Under the pieces are notes generated by a model that saw only the letters and a program-made list of their open reading frames with translations, searched no databases and was not told the DNA's origin. 44,410 bases of DNA. It comes from an uncultured Clostridia bacterium. GTDB taxonomy: Bacteria > Bacillota > Clostridia > Oscillospirales > Ruminococcaceae. The DNA lies in NCBI GenBank assembly GCA_947624745.1, contig CANQLR010000023.1, positions 1 to 44,410 of the forward strand, in the 5' to 3' direction. Below, piece after piece: positions 9,305-15,887 of this stretch. Made by a program: the position numbers and the translations under genes. The first letter of the stretch is position 1; each line of letters starts with the position of its first letter.

Positions 9305-9687
9305 GTAAAGATTTGTGGTATCATTTTAAAAGGCACTTAATTCGGGGTTTTGCGAAACTTAAAAATTTGTTACGCGGCGGGTAGCGCGTCTTCGACGCGC
9401 TAAGGGCTTCGCCTCCCACTCACTGCGTTTTACCAAATTTCGTTATAGCCCTGCATGAGTTGCCATAAGGTATTCGCTCGCAGGCGAGCGAATGCTATTT
9501 GAAGCCCCACCCCCTCCAAGGTTTGAGCGGACTTGCTGCTATGTGAAATCCCCCTCCTGATTGGGAGGAGCGCAACGCCTTATCGACTGCTGAATCGTAC
9601 CTTTGTGCCCGTTGCGCAGCGAACCCGCCGTAGCAGCGGGTTCGCCCATACCTCTGCCTCCCCGCACCAAAGTGCAGACTCCGCGTA

Positions 9688-9774
9688 GCGAAGCCCCTGT
9701 GAGCCTTCGGCTCACCTCCCCGGACCGCTCCGCGCTCCGGGGGCCGTCCACTTCGTGGCCGGCAGGTGCTTCGC
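9688..9774. repeat. Three-arm cloverleaf repeat, copy 2 (degenerate)
   Basis: Outer pair GCGAAGCCCC (9688-9697) with GGTGCTTCGCC ending near 9775, imperfect. Arms: GTGAGCC/GGCTCAC (9699-9715, perfect), a CCCCGGA-type arm at 9718-9742 with one mismatch, and GCCGTCCAC/GTGGCCGGC around 9744-9764 with one mismatch. It keeps the three-arm layout but has decayed. Confidence 0.65.
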
Positions 9775-9809
9775 CCCATGCTCCCAGCCCCTATCTGCAG
9801 ACCTCGCAT

Positions 9810-9903
9810 GGGGCGAATCCCCCGTGCGGACATGAAGTCCGCACGCCCGCCGCACTTCGTGCGCCGGGCCGCGTTCGCTCCGCGAACGCGGGGGCTTCGC
9901 CCC
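9810..9903. repeat. Three-arm cloverleaf repeat, copy 3
   Basis: Outer pair GGGGCGAATCCCCC (9810-9823) and GGGGGCTTCGCCCC (9890-9903), one mismatch. Arms: GTGCGGAC/GTCCGCAC (9824-9844), a GCCCG..CGCAC/GTGCG..CGGGC arm around 9845-9869 with one C-C mismatch, and CGCGTTCGC/GCGAACGCG (9870-9890). Confidence 0.78.
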
Positions 9904-9942
9904 CTCCCATGCCTCACCGCACCAACCCGCAGACCCCGCGCG

Positions 9943-10033
9943 GCGAAGCCCGGGCGGCAATGAAATTGCCGCCATGCCGGACGTGCAAGCACGTCCGGCG
10001 GGTGCGCGCTCCGCGCGCACCCCCGGGCTTCGC
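9943..10033. repeat. Three-arm cloverleaf repeat, copy 4
   Basis: Outer pair GCGAAGCCCGGG (9943-9954) and CCCGGGCTTCGC (10022-10033), perfect. Arms: GGCGGCAAT/ATTGCCGCC (9953-9973, centre GAA), GCCGGACGTGC/GCACGTCCGGC (9976-9999, centre AA) and GGTGCGCGC/GCGCGCACC (10001-10021, centre TCC). All three arms are perfect palindromes. Confidence 0.88.
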
Positions 10034-10090
10034 CCCTGTCCCCCATCTCATCTCCCCCCACTCATCCCCTGCCCATCCCCCACAGCTCCC

Positions 10091-10891
10091 CTACTCCCCC
10101 GCTCCCCTCTCTACCCCGATCTCCTCAAGCACCCTCGCCATCTCCTCGTCGAGCCGGTCGATGGCCTCCTGCTGCCCGTCGACCCGCGATTTCAGCTCCT
10201 TTACGCTGTCGCTGATGCTCTGCGCGCCGTAGGCCACGCTGCAAACGACAACCATGATGAGAGCGGTCATGACGATCATCGCGCGTCCGACATTCTCATC
10301 GCAAAAAAGCAGCTTTTCGTCGGTAAATCGCCTGTTTCCGGGGACCGACTGCCACGCCTTGAGTATCAGCGGGAGAAGCAGCGACAGGATAATTATGTCA
10401 ATAGGCAGCTGAATTATGTTCTTGATCGCCCTCGCGGGGAACATCGCCAAAAAGCCCTTTCCGGCCAAAGACGCCACCGCCCAGGTGGTCAGCCAGAGGT
10501 TGCAAATGGCGACTACAGCGGTCTTTGCGGCGATTATTCTCGGCACAAACCATTTATCATGTTTAGCATTATAGAGGAACACCCCGTAGATGAGCGCACC
10601 GAGCCCTTCGATCAGCGTGAACCGAATGTCGAACGCCCCCGACGGCTTCAGAATGAACCCCAAAAGGTCGGTTATGACCCCCGCCGCAAACCCCACCGAA
10701 GGCCCGTAAAGCATTGATATTGCGGACAATGCGACGAATGCGAAGGAGATGTGGAGGGTGTCGGAGGTGTGGACGTCAATTGTTAACTTGATTACGATGT
10801 CGAGGGCGATCAGCATCGCGACAGTTACCAGACATCTCATGTTTTTCAATTCTTTGGCTGAACGTTTAAAGAGTGCAAAAAAACCTTTCAT
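10091..10891 (-). CDS. folT: Folate-type ECF transporter S component (FolT-like)
   Basis: Integral membrane substrate-binding subunit of an energy-coupling-factor transporter; folate is inferred from family likeness and from the THF riboswitch in its leader. The 266-aa protein has about six hydrophobic segments and the FolT-like stretches LHISFAFVALSAISMLYGP and AGVITDLLGF, with FTLIEGLGALIYGVFLY further on. It is longer than typical S components because a charged coiled-coil-like tail (roughly the last 45 residues, ISDSVKELKSRVDGQQ onward) follows the last membrane segment. I chose the ATG at 10891 behind AAGGAGAA; an in-frame ATG at 10921 is upstream of that site. The shared EcfA/A'/T module is not in this window. 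Confidence 0.85.
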   Translation of the reverse strand: MKGFFALFKRSAKELKNMRCLVTVAMLIALDIVIKLTIDVHTSDTLHISFAFVALSAISMLYGPSVGFAAGVITDLLGFILKPSGAFDIRFTLIEGLGALIYGVFLYNAKHDKWFVPRIIAAKTAVVAICNLWLTTWAVASLAGKGFLAMFPARAIKNIIQLPIDIIILSLLLPLILKAWQSVPGNRRFTDEKLLFCDENVGRAMIVMTALIMVVVCSVAYGAQSISDSVKELKSRVDGQQEAIDRLDEEMARVLEEIGVERGAGE

Positions 10892-10962
10892 CGGCGGTTC
10901 TCCTTTCTTGATCCTGCTCAAGTTGCGGAAAAATGCCGGTAAAAGGCGGTTTTTTTAGTGCA

Positions 10963-11087
10963 AATCAAGCGGGATGCGGGCGTCAAACCGCTTAAGCAAA
11001 TTATATAGTATTTAACCTGCTTATATTCGTCCCGGCGGCAACTCCCCGTCCGCCGGACACTGAACGCTTGACGCTCTACTCTTAATT
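10963..11087 (-). promoter_or_regulatory. Tetrahydrofolate (THF) riboswitch
   Basis: Reading the minus strand, P1 AATTAAG/CTTGATT closes the domain (11087-11081 with 10969-10963, one G-U). It is followed by the diagnostic AGTAGA, P2 GCGTCAA/TTGACGC, a P3 hairpin built on CCGGCGG/CCGCCGG with a GGGGAGTT loop, a CGAA joint, and a 3' segment GCGGT...GCATCCCGC. This order matches the THF class known upstream of folT genes. It ends 72 nt before the folT start. I could not identify the expression platform with confidence. Confidence 0.85.
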
Positions 11088-11274
11088 TTTTTGTTAATTT
11101 GGTGATATATTCAAAAGTGCTGTTCACACTTTGGAAACAAAGTTCATAATTTTGAAATACAGATAGAAGGGGGTGAAAACATTTTGTTTACAGTTTTTTA
11201 ACAGAATTGTAACAGGGGTGAGGGTGGGGTGTGGAGGGGGGCGAGGGTGGGAGGGGTGAGGTGTGAGGGTGCGA

Positions 11275-11365
11275 GCGAAGCCCCGGGCGTTCGCGAAGCG
11301 AACGCCATGCCAAACCTGCTTGCGGGTTTGGCAAGGGCGCGCTTCGCGCGCCCGCGGGGCTTCGC
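11275..11365. repeat. Three-arm cloverleaf repeat, copy 5
   Basis: Outer pair GCGAAGCCCC (11275-11284) and GGGGCTTCGC (11356-11365). Arms: GGCGTTCGC/GCGAACGCC (11286-11306, centre GAA), GCCAAACCTGC/GCGGGTTTGGC (11309-11332, centre TT, one wobble) and GGGCGCGC/GCGCGCCC (11335-11353, centre TTC). First of three cloverleaves in a tandem array. Confidence 0.88.
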
Positions 11366-11582
11366 CCCCCGCTGTCCCGCAGCACTTACCTGCTTCAGAG
11401 CGCCAAAGTCAGGTTCTGCTCCAACAGGCCGTAGCGTTGTGCCAGAATTGCATAGAAACGGGTGGGAAGGCGCGAAGCCCTAATCGCGCCCGGAGGGCGT
11501 GATTCACGCCGCGATGCAGATTCTGGAATATTGCAAAATGCTTTGATTACTGCATTTTCGCTAAATTGAGCAATTCCCCTGG

Positions 11583-11624
11583 CGCGGCGGACAACGCCCG
11601 GGAACGGGCGTTGGGGCTTCGCAC
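11583..11624 (+). repeat. Single-arm palindromic module S2
   Basis: CGCGGCGGACA, arm AACGCCCG/CGGGCGTT, then GGGGCTTCGCACC. Nearly identical to 12073-12115 and related to 9262-9304 and 17818-17860. Confidence 0.75.
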
Positions 11625-11649
11625 CGGGGGTCTGCAGAAGGCTCGGGAG

Positions 11650-11740
11650 GCGAAGCCCCGGGCGTTCGCTCCGCGAACGCCTTGCCAAACCCGCAAGCGG
11701 GTTTGGCGCGGGCGCGCTTTGCGCGCCCACGGGGCTTCGC
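11650..11740. repeat. Three-arm cloverleaf repeat, copy 6
   Basis: Outer pair GCGAAGCCCC (11650-11659) and GGGGCTTCGC (11731-11740). Arms: GGCGTTCGC/GCGAACGCC (11661-11681, centre TCC), GCCAAACCCGC/GCGGGTTTGGC (11684-11707, centre AA) and GGGCGCGC/GCGCGCCC (11710-11728, centre TTT). The arms match copy 5, but the centres of arms 1 and 2 are in the opposite orientation. Confidence 0.88.
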
Positions 11741-11846
11741 CCCCGCTGTCATGCGCTTTTCTGCTTCATCGCGCCAAAGTCAGATTCTGCTCCTGCAAGC
11801 CAAGGCGCTGCGCTATGATTGCAGAGGGGCTGATGTGAGAGAAAAC

Positions 11847-11967
11847 GGGGTCCCCGCAAAGTCGTCAGACTTTGTGGGGCGAGGAGGAGCGACGGAGTGA
11901 ATGAGCGGCGGCATATTTCAGCTTTTACAATGCCGCTGCGAACGATACGCAGTCCGCGACGACGAAG
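11847..11967 (+). repeat. R2 element, copy 1 (about 117 bp)
   Basis: Close match to 15724-15844. It starts with a 12-bp hairpin (11852-11863 with 11868-11879), continues through 'gaggaggagcgacggagtga', an ATGCCG-type stem around 11908-11937 and 'cgatacg.agtccgcgacgac'. It sits inside the tandem array and accounts for the longer second period. Confidence 0.8.
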
Positions 11968-12072
11968 CCCTAATCGCGCCCGGAGGGCGTGATTCACGCC
12001 GCGCTACGGATTCTGGAATATTGCAAAATGCTTTGATTACTGCATTTTAGCTAAATCGAGCAATTCCCCTGC

Positions 12073-12115
12073 CGCGGCGGACAACGCCCGTGAACGGGCG
12101 TTGGGGCTTCGCACC
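12073..12115 (+). repeat. Single-arm palindromic module S3
   Basis: CGCGGCGGACA, arm AACGCCCG/CGGGCGTT, then GGGGCTTCGCACC; the counterpart of 11583-11624, one period later. Confidence 0.75.
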
Positions 12116-12140
12116 GGGGGGGCTGCACAAGGCTCGGGAG

Positions 12141-12232
12141 GCGAAGCCCCGAGGCGGCAGCTTCACTGCCGCCACGCCAAACCCGCTTGCGGGTTTGGCG
12201 TGGGCGCGCTCCGCGCGCCCGCGGGGCTTCGC
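12141..12232. repeat. Three-arm cloverleaf repeat, copy 7
   Basis: Outer pair GCGAAGCCCC (12141-12150) and GGGGCTTCGC (12223-12232). Arms: GGCGGCAG/CTGCCGCC (12153-12173), GCCAAACCCGC/GCGGGTTTGGC (12176-12199, centre TT) and GGGCGCGC/GCGCGCCC (12202-12220, centre TCC). Arms 2 and 3 match copies 5 and 6, but arm 1 is replaced by the arm found in copies 9 and 10. Confidence 0.88.
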
Positions 12233-12326
12233 CCCCGATGTCCCGTACTTCCCCGCTTTCTCTTGCCAAAACAAGCCGCAGCGTTATGCCCAAATCGCGG
12301 AGGAACAGCTTCGCCCCCACTAACAT

Positions 12327-12354
12327 TTCAGACACGCCCGAGGACGTGTCTGAA
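12327..12354 (-). terminator. Hairpin after pfkA, possible terminator
   Basis: Perfect 10-bp stem TTCAGACACG/CGTGTCTGAA with an 8-nt loop, 6 nt past the pfkA stop on the minus strand. There is no good U tract, so termination may be weak. Confidence 0.5.
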
Positions 12355-12360
12355 GAAAAC

Positions 12361-13329
12361 CTATATGGAAAGTATCCTCAGCACCGAGTGGAGCTTCTCG
12401 TCATAGCCCTTCTGCATTTTGAGCGCTTCCTCGATGTCATAGTCGACGAGCTTGTCGTTTTTCACGGCGACGATCCTGTTCGAGTAGCCGTTCGCCAGAA
12501 GCTCGACCGCGTAGTAGCCCATCTTGAGCGCCATCACCCTGTCATAGCAGGTCGGCGAGCCGCCGCGCTGAACATGTCCCAAAACAGTCGCGCGGGAGGT
12601 GACCCCTGTCTTGGCCTCTATGTATTTCGCGATGTCGTCGGAGGTGAATTCCTTGCTGACTACGCCCTCGGCGACGATGAGCTCGAAATGAGTCTTGCCG
12701 GCGTTTTTCTGCTCGATAATCTTGTCGCAGATCTCGTCAAGATCGTACGGCTTTTCGACGGTGAGGCAGTCTATGGCGCCGGTCGCCGCGGCAACCCGAA
12801 CGCCGATATGCCCGGCCTTTCTGCCCATAACCTCGACCACCGAGCAGCGGTTGTGCGACATCTCGGTGTCCTTTAATTTGTCGAGCATTTCAAGCGCGGT
12901 GTTCTGCGCCGTGTCGAATCCTATAGTATATTCTGTGCAGACTATGTCGTTGTCGATGGTCCCGGGAAGGCCGATGCAGCGAACGCCAAGCCTCGAAAGG
13001 TCCAACGCGCCGCGGTATGTGCCGTCGCCGCCGATGACGATGAGGCACTCAATTCCGGCGCGGTCAAGTATATCCTTCGCCTTTTTGACGCCGTCGGGAG
13101 TCGCGAATTCCTTGCTTCTTGCGGTGTAGAGCATTGTGCCGCCGCGGTGCAGGATATCCGAAACGTCGCGGGCGCCCAGCTCGTACATATCTCCTTCAAG
13201 AAGACCCTGATATCCCCTGCGGATACCTATGACCTTAAAACCTCTCGCTATCGCCGATCTCGTAACCGAACGTATCGCGGCATTCATGCCGGGGGCATCT
13301 CCTCCGCTTGTCAGTAAACCGATAGTCAT
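12361..13329 (-). CDS. pfkA: ATP-dependent 6-phosphofructokinase
   Basis: Phosphorylates fructose 6-phosphate to fructose 1,6-bisphosphate in glycolysis. The 322-aa length is typical of bacterial PfkA. Visible motifs are TSGGDAPGMNAAIR, VIGGDGTYRG, PGTIDNDIV (catalytic Asp), MGRKAGHI and GHVQRGGSP. The GGDGT form indicates ATP rather than PPi as donor (PPi enzymes usually read GGDDS). The ATG at 13329 has GGAGG about 10 nt upstream. It has its own promoter at 13437-13465; the leader of about 100 nt has no riboswitch I can recognise. No pyk is adjacent, unlike many Firmicutes; pyk is 6 kb away. Confidence 0.96.
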   Translation of the reverse strand: MTIGLLTSGGDAPGMNAAIRSVTRSAIARGFKVIGIRRGYQGLLEGDMYELGARDVSDILHRGGTMLYTARSKEFATPDGVKKAKDILDRAGIECLIVIGGDGTYRGALDLSRLGVRCIGLPGTIDNDIVCTEYTIGFDTAQNTALEMLDKLKDTEMSHNRCSVVEVMGRKAGHIGVRVAAATGAIDCLTVEKPYDLDEICDKIIEQKNAGKTHFELIVAEGVVSKEFTSDDIAKYIEAKTGVTSRATVLGHVQRGGSPTCYDRVMALKMGYYAVELLANGYSNRIVAVKNDKLVDYDIEEALKMQKGYDEKLHSVLRILSI

Positions 13330-13436
13330 GTCAGCTATTCCTCCATATCATAAGGATCAAGAAATCAGTGATCCGGCCCCGAAGTCACTTTATGCCCTTG
13401 CGGCCGCAGTATCCGCGGGACCTCATATACAAGAAT

Positions 13437-13465
13437 AGAATATCACAACTTTTTAACAAAGTCAA
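13437..13465 (-). promoter_or_regulatory. Sigma-A promoter of pfkA
   Basis: On the minus strand: -35 TTGACT (13465-13460), 17-nt spacer ending TGA, -10 TATTCT (13442-13437). Confidence 0.75.
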
Positions 13466-13472
13466 GAAGAAT

Positions 13473-13505
13473 AAAAAAAACGGGTGCCGAAAATCGACAC
13501 CGCGT
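13473..13505 (-). terminator. Terminator of the PASTA pseudokinase gene
   Basis: On the minus strand a stem of about 10 bp (13505-13495 with 13489-13480, one bulge and one G-U) is followed by a run of eight U. It lies about 60 nt after the stop and just upstream of the pfkA promoter. Confidence 0.8.
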
Positions 13506-13566
13506 TTTATATTTATATGTGCAGATTGGCGAATCAGACACAGTTTTTGACAGAAAGACAGACCGC

Positions 13567-15360
13567 TTATCCCATAAACCCGAGGTCGGGAGTGAACTCG
13601 GAAACGGTGACTATAAGGGTGTTGCCGTCGGCGACGTTGATGTCTCCGCCGACCTCGCCGCCCGTTTCGGAGCAGTAAACTCCAAGGACAAGGTCTGAAA
13701 GCTCCAAGCTCTGCTCGGTGCGGTATTCGTACTTGATGTTGAGCTTGTCGAGCTCGGCAGCGTACTCCTCCTTGGTCATTCGGGTGCCGTCCTCGCGCAT
13801 GAAATCGGGTATCTGAACTACCGCAAGCCCTTTAGAGACCTTCACTTTTACCTTTGTGAGGCCGGTGAGCTCGGTGCCCGACTCGATGTCCTGCTCGTAG
13901 ATGACGCCGTTTTCGTATTCCTCGGTGTAATCGTAGGTCGGCTCGAGTTCAAGCTTGCCCTGCCATACCGAATTTCCGATGACGCTGTCGTAGCGCTTGC
14001 CCAAAAGGTTAGGCATGGCAAATATCGGGCCGGAGGGCGCGGGCGCTAATGTCGTCACGTCGGGCTGAACGGAGGGCTCGGTATCCGGCGCGGTGGTTGC
14101 CGTCGGCTCGGTGCTTTGGGTGGTGGGGGCGGTGTTCACGACGGCGGGAGTGGTGGTCTGGGTGGTGATCCCGGGGATCGGGATATCGGGGGTAGAATCG
14201 GGGAGGAAGATCCTCGCCAGTATCATGAACGCGCCGACCACTATCGCGACCAAAATTATCGCGCCTAAGATCATGAAAACGTTCGCGACGGTCTGGGCGC
14301 GCTTGCGGCGGGCAGACCTGCTCTTTTTCCTGACCGGCTGCTGCTTCGGGACGGATATCGGTATCGTCTGGGTCGCGCCGTTCGGCAGCTTTTGCATATA
14401 GCTCGGCTGCTCGAAAAGCTTGGTGACGAAATCGGTCACAGTGCGGACGCGCTGGTCGCAGTTGAGGCGCATCGCCTGCATTATCACCTTCGAGACGTTC
14501 GCGGGGACGTTCGGGTTTATCTTCGCGGGCTCCAAAAGATCGTCGTTTCCGACCCTCGCCATGGGTTCCGTCGGCATACACCCCGTGAGGAGCCTATACA
14601 TAACCGCAGCGACGGCGTAAACGTCGGTCCAGGTGCCTATCCACTCGGAGGAGGAATACTGCTCTGGCGCGGAATAGCCGGTATAGAGCTCGGGCGCGAG
14701 GTCGGTATTGACGGTGCGGACCGCGGGTATCGAAAAGCCGGTCAGAAGAAGCTCGCCCCGCTCGGTCACCAAAATATTCTCAAGGCTGATACCGCGGTGC
14801 AGAAGCCCGGCGTTATGTATGCAGCCGAGAGTCGTAAGAAGCGGCGGGAAAAGCTTTTTGACCTGCTCCCAGGTGAGCTCGCCGGCGTTGTCGGCAAGAT
14901 ACTGCTTCAAAGTTATCGCGTCGATGTATTTTTCGATGACGTAGGCGGTGTTGTTCTGTGAGAACATATCGGTCGGCGCGGAGATGTGGGACATGGTGCG
15001 GAGGCGCTGGAGCTCCTTATTGAGCTCGATAAACTCGGACATATAGTTTTTGTACTGCACCAAAGCGCTCTGGCTGACCTTTATCTCCTGCGTTTCGCGG
15101 GTGCGGGTGCAAAGGGCGTCGGGCATATATTCTCTCACGAGCACCTTTTCGCCGGACTGGCGGTCGTAGCCCATGTATTCGGCGGATTCGCCGTTTTTAT
15201 GGATCAGCCTGCCGACGATATATCGGTTGTCAAGAACTGTCTTGGGCTGCAAATATCCGCTCGGAGCAGGCGTTTGGTCGTCGTATCCGCAATAGGGGCA
15301 TACGCCGGCCTGGTCAAGAGGCTCCATACAGCCCATGCACAGGGTCTTGTGTTCACTCAT
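13567..15360 (-). CDS. Membrane PASTA-domain protein with degenerate Ser/Thr kinase domain (predicted pseudokinase)
   Basis: The 597-aa protein has an N-terminal zinc ribbon (Cys 8, 11, 21, 24), a protein-kinase-like domain (about 45-318), a basic juxtamembrane stretch, one membrane segment (about 358-386), a Thr/Pro-rich linker and two PASTA-like repeats outside the cell. The kinase fold is recognisable (APE at 231-233, TDVYA with D246, N195), but the catalytic positions are replaced: the VAIK lysine is R76, HRD is HRG (188-190) and DFG aligns with GFS (208-210). The Gly-rich loop is also atypical. PASTA repeats in relatives bind muropeptides or lipid II, so a phosphotransfer-independent wall sensor is inferred. 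The ATG at 15360 has AAAGGAG upstream; an in-frame ATG at 15414 does not. No PP2C phosphatase gene is adjacent. Confidence 0.88.
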   Translation of the reverse strand: MSEHKTLCMGCMEPLDQAGVCPYCGYDDQTPAPSGYLQPKTVLDNRYIVGRLIHKNGESAEYMGYDRQSGEKVLVREYMPDALCTRTRETQEIKVSQSALVQYKNYMSEFIELNKELQRLRTMSHISAPTDMFSQNNTAYVIEKYIDAITLKQYLADNAGELTWEQVKKLFPPLLTTLGCIHNAGLLHRGISLENILVTERGELLLTGFSIPAVRTVNTDLAPELYTGYSAPEQYSSSEWIGTWTDVYAVAAVMYRLLTGCMPTEPMARVGNDDLLEPAKINPNVPANVSKVIMQAMRLNCDQRVRTVTDFVTKLFEQPSYMQKLPNGATQTIPISVPKQQPVRKKSRSARRKRAQTVANVFMILGAIILVAIVVGAFMILARIFLPDSTPDIPIPGITTQTTTPAVVNTAPTTQSTEPTATTAPDTEPSVQPDVTTLAPAPSGPIFAMPNLLGKRYDSVIGNSVWQGKLELEPTYDYTEEYENGVIYEQDIESGTELTGLTKVKVKVSKGLAVVQIPDFMREDGTRMTKEEYAAELDKLNIKYEYRTEQSLELSDLVLGVYCSETGGEVGGDINVADGNTLIVTVSEFTPDLGFMG

Positions 15361-15417
15361 CGGATTATTTCTCCTTTCCCGGGTGGGAATATCTGATAGC
15401 ATAAAATTACACAATAT

Positions 15418-15446
15418 ATTTTATATCCAAATTTAAAAAATGTCAA
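15418..15446 (-). promoter_or_regulatory. Sigma-A promoter of the pseudokinase gene
   Basis: On the minus strand: -35 TTGACA (15446-15441), 17-nt spacer, -10 TAAAAT (15423-15418), in an AT-rich leader just inside the repeat region. Confidence 0.75.
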
Positions 15447-15485
15447 CAGGTTGGGGGAAATCGTAATAATATTGTAACCATTTGG

Positions 15486-15577
15486 GCGAAGCACGGGCGC
15501 CTGCGGAGCAGGCGCAGAGCCTTTCCCGCTTGCGGGAAAGGCGGTCGGGCGCGTAACGCGCCCGACCCGGGCTTCGC
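15486..15577. repeat. Three-arm cloverleaf repeat, copy 8
   Basis: Outer pair GGCGAAGCACGGG and CCCGGGCTTCGCC, one mismatch. Arms: GCGCCTGC/GCAGGCGC (15497-15515, centre GGA), GCCTTTCCCGC/GCGGGAAAGGC (15519-15542, centre TT) and GGTCGGGCGCG/CGCGCCCGACC (15543-15567, centre TAA). All arms are perfect and none matches another copy's sequence. Confidence 0.86.
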
Positions 15578-15605
15578 CACGAGGGTGATGCGCAAGGCTC
15601 GGGAG

Positions 15606-15697
15606 GCGAAGCCCCGAGGCGGCAGCTTCGCTGCCGCCGTAAAGGCCGCGCTTCGCGCGGCCTTTGGCGCCCACTTCGTGGGCGCCCGGGGCTTCGC
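15606..15697. repeat. Three-arm cloverleaf repeat, copy 9
   Basis: Outer pair GCGAAGCCCC (15606-15615) and GGGGCTTCGC (15688-15697). Arms: GGCGGCAGC/GCTGCCGCC (centre TTC), AAAGGCCGCGC/GCGCGGCCTTT (centre TTC) and GGCGCCCAC/GTGGGCGCC (centre TTC). All are perfect palindromes. Confidence 0.88.
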
Positions 15698-15723
15698 CCC
15701 ACCCTCCCCCGCCCCAGCAAAAA

Positions 15724-15844
15724 GGGGTCCCCGCAAGGTCGTTAGACCTTGTGGGGAGAGGAGGAGCGACGGAGTGAATGAGCGACGGCATATTTCAGCT
15801 TTTAAAATGCCGCCGCGAACGATACGTAGTCCGCGACGACGACG
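15724..15844 (+). repeat. R2 element, copy 2
   Basis: Close match to 11847-11967. The 12-bp hairpin (15729-15740 with 15745-15756) carries a G-C pair (15737/15748) where copy 1 has A-T (11860/11871), a compensatory change. Confidence 0.8.
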
Positions 15845-15887
15845 AGGCACTACGCCTCTGTCCTCTGTCCTTCTCCCCATATCCTCC

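Larger units (their letters stand above)
9160..10090. repeat. Intergenic repeat region B between convergent mfd and folT
   Basis: No gene is supported. Modules: a single-arm element at 9262-9304; a module at about 9405-9508 whose complement matches 17618-17725; a structured module at 9571-9647 matching 313-389; and three consecutive three-arm cloverleaves at 9688-9774, 9810-9903 and 9943-10033. Overlapping open frames here translate palindromes and have no family resemblance. Confidence 0.85.
11275..12300 (+). repeat. Tandem array of composite repeat units (region C)
   Basis: Three related units lie head to tail. Cloverleaves start at 11275, 11650 and 12141. Units 2 and 3 share a 'gcgaagccctaatcgcgccc' arm (11472, 11963), an AT-rich segment around 'gattctggaatattgc', a single-arm module and the cloverleaf. 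All three units have a tail containing 'gccaaa' after the cloverleaf; in units 1 and 2 it reads 'gcgccaaagtcag'. Spacing is 375 nt from unit 1 to 2 and 491 nt from 2 to 3; the 116-nt difference equals the R2 element lying in the second interval. No gene is supported between the folT leader and pfkA. Confidence 0.85.
15481..15850. repeat. Intergenic repeat region E
   Basis: Holds two cloverleaves (15486-15577 and 15606-15697) and an R2 element (15724-15844), with no supported gene. It lies between the promoter of the pseudokinase gene and the 3' end of cls. 'aaggctcgggaggcgaagcc' before the second cloverleaf also precedes copies 6 and 7. Confidence 0.85.

Noticed and set aside
9603-10232. Open frame of 209 codons across the three cloverleaves and the end of folT
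   Set aside because: Composition is dictated by repeats, and it overlaps the certain folT gene antisense.
11275-12300. CRISPR array
   Set aside because: Repeats are 375-491 nt apart, palindromic and unequal, with no constant short repeat-spacer pattern and no cas genes.
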